The translations under genes were made by a program, and so were the position numbers. This document shows positions 21,179-28,527 of a stretch of 64,000 nucleotides of DNA, one piece after another. Each line of letters opens with the position of its first letter. Within the stretch, counting starts at the first letter, position 1. The stretch is from Hydrogenophaga sp. Lineage in GTDB: Bacteria; Pseudomonadota; Gammaproteobacteria; Burkholderiales; Burkholderiaceae_C. Location: positions 156,463 through 220,462 of the forward strand of contig NZ_JAILWB010000008.1 in the NCBI RefSeq assembly GCF_025699295.1. Direction: 5' to 3'. The notes beneath the pieces were generated by a model. The model was not told the origin of the DNA and did not search any database. It saw nothing but the letters and a program-made list of their open reading frames with translations.

Positions 21179-21901
21179 ATGAGCACGCAAGTCGACGCCA
21201 AGCCGAAGCTGCGGCCCCGTTGCCCGGCCGCCAAACGCCCTGCCAAGAGCGTGAAGTGGAACAACGCGGTCGGCGGCGCGGATGAACAATACCAGCTGAA
21301 GAAGCAGGCGGTCATTGCGGAGGCGTCCCGCACGTTCGGCCGCCACGGGTACAAGAATGTGTCTCTGGATGAGATCGCTGCGGCGCTCAATGTCACGAAG
21401 CCGGCGCTCTACTACTACTTCAAGAACAAGCAGGAACTGATCTACGAGTGCCACGAGCTGTCGATGAGGCTGGGGGACCAGGTTCTGAAGGACGCCATTG
21501 CCTCGGAATCCACGGGGTATGGACGCATCACGACCTTCATCAAGAACTACATCTCACTGCTGACCGACGAAATGGGGGCGCCTGCGATCCTGCACGATTT
21601 TTCGGCCATGACGCCCGCGGATCAGAAGAAGATCACCGCAAGGCGCCGCAAGTTCGATCTGGAGTTGCGCCAGGTGTTTGAGGATGGCATTCGAGACGGG
21701 TCCATCGCACCATGCGATGCCAAGTTGGCCGTATTCTGGTTCATGGGGGCCGTCGGGGGAATTTCCCAATGGTTCCACGCAGAAGGTCGCCTGCGTGGCG
21801 ATGAGGTCGCTGACATTTTCATCGGCCTGCTGGCTCATGGCATTCGTCCGGTTGCGGTCGGAAAGATGGGCATGACGTCAAAGTCAGCCAGAAGTCGGTA
21901 G
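21179..21901 (+). CDS. TetR family transcriptional regulator
   Basis: EASRTFGRHGYKNVSLDEIAAALNVTKPALYYYFKNKQELIYE TetR HTH. Confidence 0.85.
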   Translation: MSTQVDAKPKLRPRCPAAKRPAKSVKWNNAVGGADEQYQLKKQAVIAEASRTFGRHGYKNVSLDEIAAALNVTKPALYYYFKNKQELIYECHELSMRLGDQVLKDAIASESTGYGRITTFIKNYISLLTDEMGAPAILHDFSAMTPADQKKITARRRKFDLELRQVFEDGIRDGSIAPCDAKLAVFWFMGAVGGISQWFHAEGRLRGDEVADIFIGLLAHGIRPVAVGKMGMTSKSARSR

Positions 21902-21953
21902 CTATATGACGGAAGCCTGTTGTCTTCCACTGAAAGCTGCGACACCGAGTGTC

Positions 21954-22070
21954 ATGAGACGCTGGGCACTGCGCGCACAGATGTCCATCCGCGAGATCTC
22001 CAGGCCCACAGGCCTGGCTCGCAACACCGTTTAAAAGTACCTGCGGGTGGGCAATGAAGAGCCCCGCTAG
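21954..22070 (+). pseudogene. Remnant of IS21-family istA transposase (N-terminal HTH), internal stop
   Basis: MRRWALRAQMSIREISRPTGLARNTV*KYLRVGNEEPR. Confidence 0.55.
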
Positions 22071-22075
22071 TAACC

Positions 22076-22174
22076 GACGAGAGGCCGCGCAAGACGCTCG
22101 GCTTCCATATCCCCGCTGAGATGTTCAGCGAATGTGTTGCATCGACCGGTGAATCCGCCCCGCATAGACGACCT
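22076..22174 (+). pseudogene. Remnant of IS30-family-like transposase C-terminus
   Basis: DERPRKTLGFHIPAEMFSECVASTGESAPHRRP in the plus frame. Confidence 0.5.
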
Positions 22175-22331
22175 GGACACCGACGTTTTATGCGCTGTGA
22201 GAAGGGCGCAGCAAGACCCAATACCACCATAAGTTGGCGATAACTTTGGCGCGAAATAGGGCAGTCGCAACAACTAGTGACCTCCAGTCGCAGCACTTTG
22301 GCGCCAGTTCCATTTAATGTGGCGCCCTACG

Positions 22332-22336
22332 TCACC
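22332..22336. repeat. Target-site duplication (right), TCACC
   Basis: TCACC immediately right of TGGCGCCCTACG. Confidence 0.85.
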
Positions 22337-23068
22337 ATCGCTGATGACCGCATCCATGAACTCGTTGGTCACGCCCACCGAGATGTTGAACTGAGACAGC
22401 TGCGCAAACGCGCCGCGCACCATCCAGCCGAAGTTCGGTTTGCTCGCCAGGAGCTTCATGAACTGGCGCTCTTCCGCCTCGTCCAGACCCATGGTCTTGA
22501 AATCCGGGGTCTTCTTCGAGTCGATGAACGCCTCGATGTCCGGGTGATCGCAGCGCAGCACGCCCATCTGGGCACCGCGGCGGGCACCGGCCGATTCCAC
22601 CGTCTGGCAGGCTCGGTCAAAGACTCGCATGTAGCTCACCGGGCCGGAGGCCGTGGAGTCGGTGCCCTTCACATGCGCGCCACTGGGGCGAATCAGCGAG
22701 AAGTCGTAGCCGACGCCGCCACCTCGACGCATGGTTTCCGTGGCTTGCGCCAGGGCTTCCATGATCCCGGGCATGCCGTCTTTGTACCCGGTCATGGTGT
22801 CCGCGATAGGCTGAACGAAGCAGTTAATCATCGTAGCCACGCGGTCCATTCCAGCAGCACTGTTGATGCGCCCGGCCGGGATGAAGCCGTCGATCTGCGT
22901 CTGCAGGAACAGCTGCTCCATCTCAGGCGTGGTCGCCAAGGCCTTGGCCACGCGCTGCTGGACTTGCAGCATGGTGGTTTCACCAGGTGCTGCGTACTTT
23001 TCTTTGAAGACGTGAGCGCACAGATCCTGAGCAGGCAGGGGCGGCAGCACGTTGAAGTCTTGTTTCAT
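22332..23068 (-). pseudogene. nrdJ: 5' part of class II ribonucleotide reductase, interrupted by the element
   Basis: Native residues MKQDFNVLPPLPAQDLCAHVFKEKYAAPGE...SQFNISVGVTNEFMDAVISDGD; the remaining track residues GRHIKWNWRQSAATGGH are read from the element. Confidence 0.9.
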
Positions 23069-23118
23069 TGGGGACTCTCAGTTGGGGGTTGAATTGCTAA
23101 AGGGGGTCTACGAGACCC

Positions 23119-23192
23119 GCCAATGCACACCCCCCAACGGGGAGGTGCGCATTGGCTGGCCCCGTGGGGAAATGCCGTCCTTGGCGAACGGC
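23119..23192 (-). promoter_or_regulatory. Structured 5' leader, copy 2 (upstream of nrdJ)
   Basis: RNA sense: CCCCACGGGGCCA-[GCCAAUGCGCACC]-UCCCCGUUGGGG-[GGUGUGCAUUGGC]; 13-bp stem with one GU; GCCGU...ACGGC hairpin upstream. Confidence 0.7.
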
Positions 23193-23430
23193 CATGGCTG
23201 CCGGATAGCAAGCCTCAGCGAGACTTGAGATCGGTGGTGATGTCTGGGGTCGCCTCTCTCGGGGAAAGGCTCGCGGTGTCCCAGATCCGCGTTTCGCTCT
23301 CTTGGAGCAGAAGCTTTGTCAAAGGAGCCCAACTCGGACACTTTTGGCAAAGCTTAGGGAAATTGTCCGGGCCTTGCGGCCACCAGGCAAACGATCCGGT
23401 CCAGTATTGACACTGGACCGGACGCTGCGC

Positions 23431-23661
23431 TCAATGCACCACAGATGGCGGCCACTGCAGGGGGTGGAAGGCCTCAGCCTCCTGCCACCACTGCGGCGAA
23501 GGCGGTTTGCCGTCGACCATCAGCCCCACGTAGGGATTGAAGCCGATGCGGTGGATCGCCATGGATTCGTCGTGCTTTTCAATCACAACGACCATGCTTT
23601 CCTCGCCTGTAGCCTGCTGGAACTTCACTACCTGCTCTCGCAGGTTCTCACCGATGCACAT
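23431..23661 (-). CDS. Small hypothetical protein (76 aa)
   Basis: MCIGENLREQVVKFQQATGEESMVVVIEKHDESMAIHRIGFNPYVGLMVDGKPPSPQWWQEAEAFHPLQ; GGAGA upstream. Confidence 0.55.
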   Translation of the reverse strand: MCIGENLREQVVKFQQATGEESMVVVIEKHDESMAIHRIGFNPYVGLMVDGKPPSPQWWQEAEAFHPLQWPPSVVH

Positions 23662-23676
23662 GTTGTCTCCGGTTGT

Positions 23677-23721
23677 GACCGAAGGCACCCCCGACCGGGA
23701 GGTGTCCCGGCCAAGGGTTGG
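23677..23721 (-). promoter_or_regulatory. Structured 5' leader, copy 3 (between ssb and the 76-aa ORF)
   Basis: RNA sense: CCAACCCUU-[GGCCGGGACACC]-UCCCGGUCGGG-[GGUGCCUUCGGUC]; stem with internal loop. Confidence 0.65.
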
Positions 23722-23728
23722 TTGATGC

Positions 23729-24337
23729 TCAGACGAAGCCGGAAACGTCATCGAACGCGGAGTCACTGCGATCGAATCCAGAGTCGTCAAAGCCCCCACC
23801 GCTCTGCTGCGTTGCCTGTTGGGGCGCCGCAGAGTCACGGTGGGACTCGTTCTGGCCACGTTGGTACTGCTGGCCTTGGGCGGACGAGGGGCGGCCAAAG
23901 CCACCGCCAGTCGCACGCATGTTGTTGGGAGCCTGGCGCGCGCCGCCCTGGTTGCCGCCGCCCTGCCGCTCATTGCTGAACCGCTGAGCGCCAGCGCCTT
24001 CGGACTGTTGCGCCCCCTGTTGGGAGCTGCGCGGACGCGCTCCCTTCTGGTGCCAGGTCATCCTGTACTTGGTGAAAGACTTGCGCGCACCGTTTGCATC
24101 GGTGTAGGACGAAGTCTCCTGAGTACCGCTTGCCGAGATCAGTTGCCCTTTCTCAGCCGTCTCGCAGAACTTCTCGGCTTCCGCGTCGAAGCAGAAGAAC
24201 GTCACCGCTTCGGTGACTTCCTCGCCCTTCGCGAAACGAGTGCTCAGCAGACGGAACTCACAGACAGCACCGCCGTTGCCCAACATCTTGAGCTCGGGCT
24301 GGTGGGCCAGTCGGCCGTGGACATTGATCAGGATCAT
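23729..24337 (-). CDS. ssb: Single-stranded DNA-binding protein
   Basis: MILINVHGRLAHQPELKMLGNGGAVCEFRLLSTRF...SYTDANGARKSFTKYRMTWH OB-fold; G/Q-rich tail. Confidence 0.8.
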   Translation of the reverse strand: MILINVHGRLAHQPELKMLGNGGAVCEFRLLSTRFAKGEEVTEAVTFFCFDAEAEKFCETAEKGQLISASGTQETSSYTDANGARKSFTKYRMTWHQKGARPRSSQQGAQQSEGAGAQRFSNERQGGGNQGGARQAPNNMRATGGGFGRPSSAQGQQYQRGQNESHRDSAAPQQATQQSGGGFDDSGFDRSDSAFDDVSGFV

Positions 24338-25302
24338 GCGGACACCATCAGGTTTTCAACTTTGTACAGGTTCTTGCTTCCTTCGCGCCCACCGGCCAAC
24401 GTGACCGGGACCTTCCCCATCGGGGTGATCGAGACACGCTCGCCAACTTGGCAGCCTGCCGCATCGAGCTCGCGCTCGAGTTCGGCACCGCGCAGAGGAA
24501 GTTCCGCGCCGTTGTCCAGAAGAATGGTGGCTTGAAAGACCTCATAGGGCTCACGATCCCGGGGGGTCATGCGATGAGATCCAGACTGCTTGAGCACGCC
24601 AACGTAGGTGATTCCCACCGTCGGCGTTGGTGCGAACACCTTGCTCTCCATTCCCTTCGGCTTTTCAACCGAGGTTGTCTTGGACGGCGCGGCGGGTTTC
24701 GCTGGCTGCTTCGCCACAGGCTGGGCCTGCGTCTTCTGCAGCTCCGAGTCCTTTGCTTTCGCAACAGGCGCCGGCTTGGCTATATCCGCTCTGCGTTCGT
24801 CCTTCGTCGGCTTTTTGCCCTTAACGCGGGCGTTGCCAAGACGGTTGATCAGTTCCTCGGCAAGTTGCACCGTCTCGTCCTTAACTTCCTCCAGATCGCT
24901 CTTGGGGTCGAAGGCCGTATCGGCAAACGTGAAGCGGCGACCTTTCATGATCGCGCGCAGCCGAGGCTCATTGATGATCAAGTCGCGCTTGATCGTCTTG
25001 CTTGCTTTGTACACACGCAGATTGATGACACCTACCGCAGGCACTAGACCGATCGAGATGATGCGGTCCGCCGCCTGAAAGTCGATGTTCTGAACCGCGC
25101 TCGCAAAGTCTGGTGATGGCACACCAGCAGCAACGGGCGCTACAGGTGTACGTGCATTGCTGGCCGCGTCGCTCACCGTGACGGCCGGTGCCTTGCGCTT
25201 GGCAGCAGGCTTGGCGGCCCGCGCAATCGCTCGTCCTGCCCGGAACGCACCCCAGAAGGGGCTCGTCACGAGGAAGACGAAGAACTTGAAATAGTCTCGC
25301 AC
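24334..25302 (-). CDS. Hypothetical protein with N-terminal membrane segment
   Basis: 322-aa ORF, 4-nt overlap with ssb, consistent with an operon. Confidence 0.55.
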   Translation of the reverse strand: MRDYFKFFVFLVTSPFWGAFRAGRAIARAAKPAAKRKAPAVTVSDAASNARTPVAPVAAGVPSPDFASAVQNIDFQAADRIISIGLVPAVGVINLRVYKASKTIKRDLIINEPRLRAIMKGRRFTFADTAFDPKSDLEEVKDETVQLAEELINRLGNARVKGKKPTKDERRADIAKPAPVAKAKDSELQKTQAQPVAKQPAKPAAPSKTTSVEKPKGMESKVFAPTPTVGITYVGVLKQSGSHRMTPRDREPYEVFQATILLDNGAELPLRGAELERELDAAGCQVGERVSITPMGKVPVTLAGGREGSKNLYKVENLMVSA

Positions 25303-25313
25303 TTGGTTTCCTA

Positions 25314-26042
25314 TTAAAAGGCTGCCATCCCCGCCTCAGCAATCCAGCTGTTGGCTTGGTCAGCGTTGTCGTTGGTCACGGGGGCGACCACAGGGCGCAG
25401 CATTGCGTCGCGTAGCGACCACTGCAACTGCTCCAATGCGTTCTGAACCCGCTCCTCGGTGAACCAGTTGGACAGGAACTGCTTCCATGCCATCGGGTCC
25501 TCCTGAGGTGCTCTCTGCGGCACAACGCCCTTCTGAGAAAGGACGATCTGCCGATTCCTCAAGGCCCAGTCCGCCAGCACCAGCGCAAGGGCTGGGTGGT
25601 TGTCGAACGCCGTGAGGTACTGTTGTGCTCGTTCTTGGCGCTTGAGCCATTGACTTGCTTGCTCGCTGACGCCGCTGACTGCTTGCAGTGTGGTTTCCCA
25701 CACCGTGATCAGCTCCAGCGCCGTATCCCCGAAGGGCTTCGGCACCATCAACACCAGCGACTCTCCCGAGGCCGCACATACGTCCGGATGGACCTCGTTG
25801 AACTCACCGAACACTTCCCCATCGTCGGAGAGCGTCTGGTGCAGGTACTTGGCGCGCGTCATCCGCACGTAGCCCATGCGGACTCGTTTGGTCAACAGTG
25901 CGCCCAGCTTGATGGCCTCGACACGTTCGAGCTTCAACGCCTTCTCGGGCTTGATCTCGGCGGTCCAGACCTCGGCGCCAACGGCGCTGAAGCCCCACTG
26001 TCCCTTGGTGCTGTGCGTGTAAACATCAAAGACCTGGTTCAT
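25314..26042 (-). CDS. Hypothetical protein
   Basis: 242-aa ORF between neighbouring minus-strand genes. Confidence 0.55.
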   Translation of the reverse strand: MNQVFDVYTHSTKGQWGFSAVGAEVWTAEIKPEKALKLERVEAIKLGALLTKRVRMGYVRMTRAKYLHQTLSDDGEVFGEFNEVHPDVCAASGESLVLMVPKPFGDTALELITVWETTLQAVSGVSEQASQWLKRQERAQQYLTAFDNHPALALVLADWALRNRQIVLSQKGVVPQRAPQEDPMAWKQFLSNWFTEERVQNALEQLQWSLRDAMLRPVVAPVTNDNADQANSWIAEAGMAAF

Positions 26043-26050
26043 GTCAGGCC

Positions 26051-27025
26051 TCAGCTGTTCAGGTTCTCGTCGTAACCTGCCAGCAACGTGATCTGCTCGT
26101 TGACGGCCTTCGCCATCGAAGAGCTCATGCGCACGGCTTGGCGAATCGCGTAGTGCAATCCGCTTCGACCCTGTGCCTTCATCACGCTCTGGAACATCAC
26201 CGTGTACTTAGCCCAGCGAAGCACAGCGCGTGTCGACAAGGGCTTGTCCACGCCAGGCGCATCGTCGCGGAATGCCTGGCGCACCGAGTTGGCAACGCGC
26301 ACGCATACCTTCGCGATTGGTTCAGCGATGGCCTTGTCTACCTTGCCCGCGAGCAAGTGACGCAGCACCAAGGCCTCTTCGAGTTCGGCTTTGAGGTAGT
26401 CCACTTCCATGTAGGACCACCGATCATCGTTGGCGGTGTCCTGGACGTTTCGGCCAGACACAGATACGCGGCTATCAACGGCGTTCTGGGTACCGAAGAA
26501 GCGAGTCGTCGGCGCGGGCGTGATGGTTTCACCCGTCTCCGGGATCGTCCACGAGTAGCCCTCCAAGAGCATGTTCAGGCCAGTTGCCTCGCCGGGGTCC
26601 AGCGTGTTGTACTCATCGAGCAGCACCGAGGTGCCATCACGACAAGCTTTCACCACCGGCCCGTCCTTCCAAGCGAGGCGTCCATCTTCGGTCGGCAGCA
26701 GCTGACCAATCAGGCGGAAGCTCTCCGTCGTGGGCGAGCAGGGCACCTTGTAGAGCGGCACGTTCAGACGAGCGTGCCACTGTTCGATCAGCGAGGTCTT
26801 GCCCGCTGCTGGGTCACCCTCGATCAGGAGGGCTTTGAACCCGCCGACCCAGAACATCGTCAGCTGGCGCATGCGCTCAGCATCGAAGACATAGCTCGGG
26901 TCCGTGGGTGGCACGCCTTCGAGACCAGGCACAAGGCCAGGAATCGCAGCGTGCTCAGGTGCTTCCGCCAACCCGAAGGTCGTTCGCACGTTGTACTTCT
27001 GGATTGCGGGTGTTTTGTTTTCCAT
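26051..27025 (-). CDS. AAA ATPase, MoxR/CobS-like
   Basis: LIEGDPAAGKTSLIEQWHARL Walker A, DGTSVLLDEYNTLDPGEATGLNMLLEG Walker B; start placed at MENKTPAIQ. Confidence 0.75.
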   Translation of the reverse strand: MENKTPAIQKYNVRTTFGLAEAPEHAAIPGLVPGLEGVPPTDPSYVFDAERMRQLTMFWVGGFKALLIEGDPAAGKTSLIEQWHARLNVPLYKVPCSPTTESFRLIGQLLPTEDGRLAWKDGPVVKACRDGTSVLLDEYNTLDPGEATGLNMLLEGYSWTIPETGETITPAPTTRFFGTQNAVDSRVSVSGRNVQDTANDDRWSYMEVDYLKAELEEALVLRHLLAGKVDKAIAEPIAKVCVRVANSVRQAFRDDAPGVDKPLSTRAVLRWAKYTVMFQSVMKAQGRSGLHYAIRQAVRMSSSMAKAVNEQITLLAGYDENLNS

Positions 27026-27662
27026 CGAAAAGTTCCTTAAAGACATTTCCAAGGCCAATCTCTTTGAGGACGGGGACTAAGCCGTCCTGCAGTCGCTCAG
27101 GGCTGTAGCCGCAGATGCGGCAGCACTGTTCAAACGAGAAAGGTGTTGCGGATTGAGGCAGGATTGCCTCAACAGGCTGCATGTGTTCGTCCTGGAGGAC
27201 GGCAACCATGGTGGTGGGAGCGAAGATCCACTGCAGGACCTCTTTCTTCTCTGCGCCGTTGCCGCGGGCCTGAAGCAACCTCAGCGAGTAGTGCAGGACT
27301 ACCTCGTGAAGCTCCTCAATGGCGGCATCGGACCACTCTTCGGACTCACCGTCGAGCGCTTCGATCTGTTCGATGACATTGACCCGCAAAGGGTCCACAT
27401 CACAGTTCAGTTCGTTGCCGTCTCTGGGTCCGCCAAGTGGGATGTCCAGCAGGCGATCGTCAATCGCATCGAACAGGCCTGCGTCCGCTGTTGCCTCCCT
27501 GACCCGAAAGGTCCTGGTGGCACCGTCGCGGCGATGGGCTTTGTCCTTGCGCTGCTCGATCGCGAGCATGGCCTGCTCAACAGCCTCGATTTCGTGGCTG
27601 AGGAACATCGGCAGGTGAAGCTGTCGGTATTGCTGCGTGGGGTCAGTCGCTGCGGCGCTCAT
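26955..27662 (-). CDS. Hypothetical protein, overlapping the 5' end of the CobS-like gene
   Basis: 235-aa ORF with ATG at 27662 downstream of leader copy 4. Confidence 0.55.
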   Translation of the reverse strand: MSAAATDPTQQYRQLHLPMFLSHEIEAVEQAMLAIEQRKDKAHRRDGATRTFRVREATADAGLFDAIDDRLLDIPLGGPRDGNELNCDVDPLRVNVIEQIEALDGESEEWSDAAIEELHEVVLHYSLRLLQARGNGAEKKEVLQWIFAPTTMVAVLQDEHMQPVEAILPQSATPFSFEQCCRICGYSPERLQDGLVPVLKEIGLGNVFKELFDGKQNTRNPEVQRANDLRVGGST

Positions 27663-27717
27663 AGGATCTCTCCCAGATGCCGGCGATGTATGTGTCCATC
27701 GAGCTTCCAGCTGGTGT

Positions 27718-27805
27718 GCCGGAAAAGCCCCCAGCCGGGAGCTTGTCCCGGCGGGGTGGATGAATGCGGTGTGACCGCTTGGTGAATGCTGGCACTAAGA
27801 CCAGC
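27718..27805 (-). promoter_or_regulatory. Structured 5' leader, copy 4
   Basis: RNA sense: GCUGGUCUUAGUGCCAGC hairpin ... CCACCCC-[GCCGGGACAAGC]-UCCCGGCUGGGG-[GCUUUUCCGGC]. Confidence 0.7.
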
Positions 27806-27902
27806 GCTGCTCGACTTGCATCGAGAAGTGCTCATGGCATGGGCGCAGGCCAATGCCCTCAGCAGTTCTCACGCGTGAGCGAAAAAAGTGCGTGTAGGGA
27901 TG

Positions 27903-27936
27903 AAAAAAAAGGAAGGGCAAGAGCCCTTCCCTTTTC
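27903..27936 (-). terminator. Rho-independent terminator
   Basis: Minus strand GGGAAGGGCTCTTGCCCTTCC followed by T8. Confidence 0.8.
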
Positions 27937-27953
27937 TCAGCAAGCGATGTTGA

Positions 27954-28088
27954 TCACTTGCCTGCCTCTTCCAGAACCTTCTCGATCTGAGAATGACGAT
28001 CCTGGATCTTGGTGGAACCAGCAGTGCCGGTGCCGATAGCGAAGTAGGCGACCAACAGCGAAGCGACGACCAGCAGAACTGCTTTCAT
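27954..28088 (-). CDS. Small (44-aa) membrane/secreted peptide
   Basis: MKAVLLVVASLLVAYFAIGTGTAGSTKIQDRHSQIEKVLEEAGK; GGAGA upstream; leader copy 5 upstream and terminator downstream. Confidence 0.6.
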   Translation of the reverse strand: MKAVLLVVASLLVAYFAIGTGTAGSTKIQDRHSQIEKVLEEAGK

Positions 28089-28118
28089 GGGACTCTCCAG
28101 AAAAGGAAGACCCACCAA

Positions 28119-28162
28119 GCAATCCGCACCCAACGGGCAATGGAATTGCCCAGATGGGAAGT
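28119..28162 (-). promoter_or_regulatory. Structured 5' leader, copy 5 (upstream of the 44-aa peptide)
   Basis: RNA sense: CUUCCCAUCUGG-[GCAAUUCC]-AUUGCCCGUUGGGUGC-[GGAUUGC]. Confidence 0.6.
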
Positions 28163-28527
28163 TTCGATGCGATGAACTCACCGGAGTGGGAACATCAGTT
28201 GAACGCGTGCAGGTGGCACGCAACGGAGCTTTGCAGCTACGTTTCTTTCGACTACGTCGAGGAAGACGTCACGGCTCAAACCATCAAGCCGTCACGTCTT
28301 TCCCGTGCGTGAATTCTATCCAAGGACCAGGCAAGTAACATGGACTGGGGACCGAAGCCCCCGCCACGCGAGACCCGTAGGGCCTCGACCATCATTGCTG
28401 TTGCTCTTGCGAGCGGCTCCCAGTGATCTACCGAGGGCAGTTATTGATCTGAATGTTTAGGTGTCCCATCTGCACCGCCGCTGGTAACCAGAAGGCCGTT
28501 GCATTATTCGGCCACCCCTGATCGAGG

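Larger units (their letters stand above)
7261..22331. mobile_element. 15,071-bp inserted element with 12-bp perfect TIRs carrying a catabolic/transport cluster
   Basis: Left tip CGTAGGGCGCCA (7261-7272), right tip TGGCGCCCTACG (22320-22331), flanked by TCACC duplications; removal restores the nrdJ frame. Confidence 0.9.

Noticed and set aside
28340-28440. CCCUACGGG-containing segment as another leader copy
   Set aside because: Has a CCCNNNGGG piece but no convincing outer stem, and no start codon close downstream.
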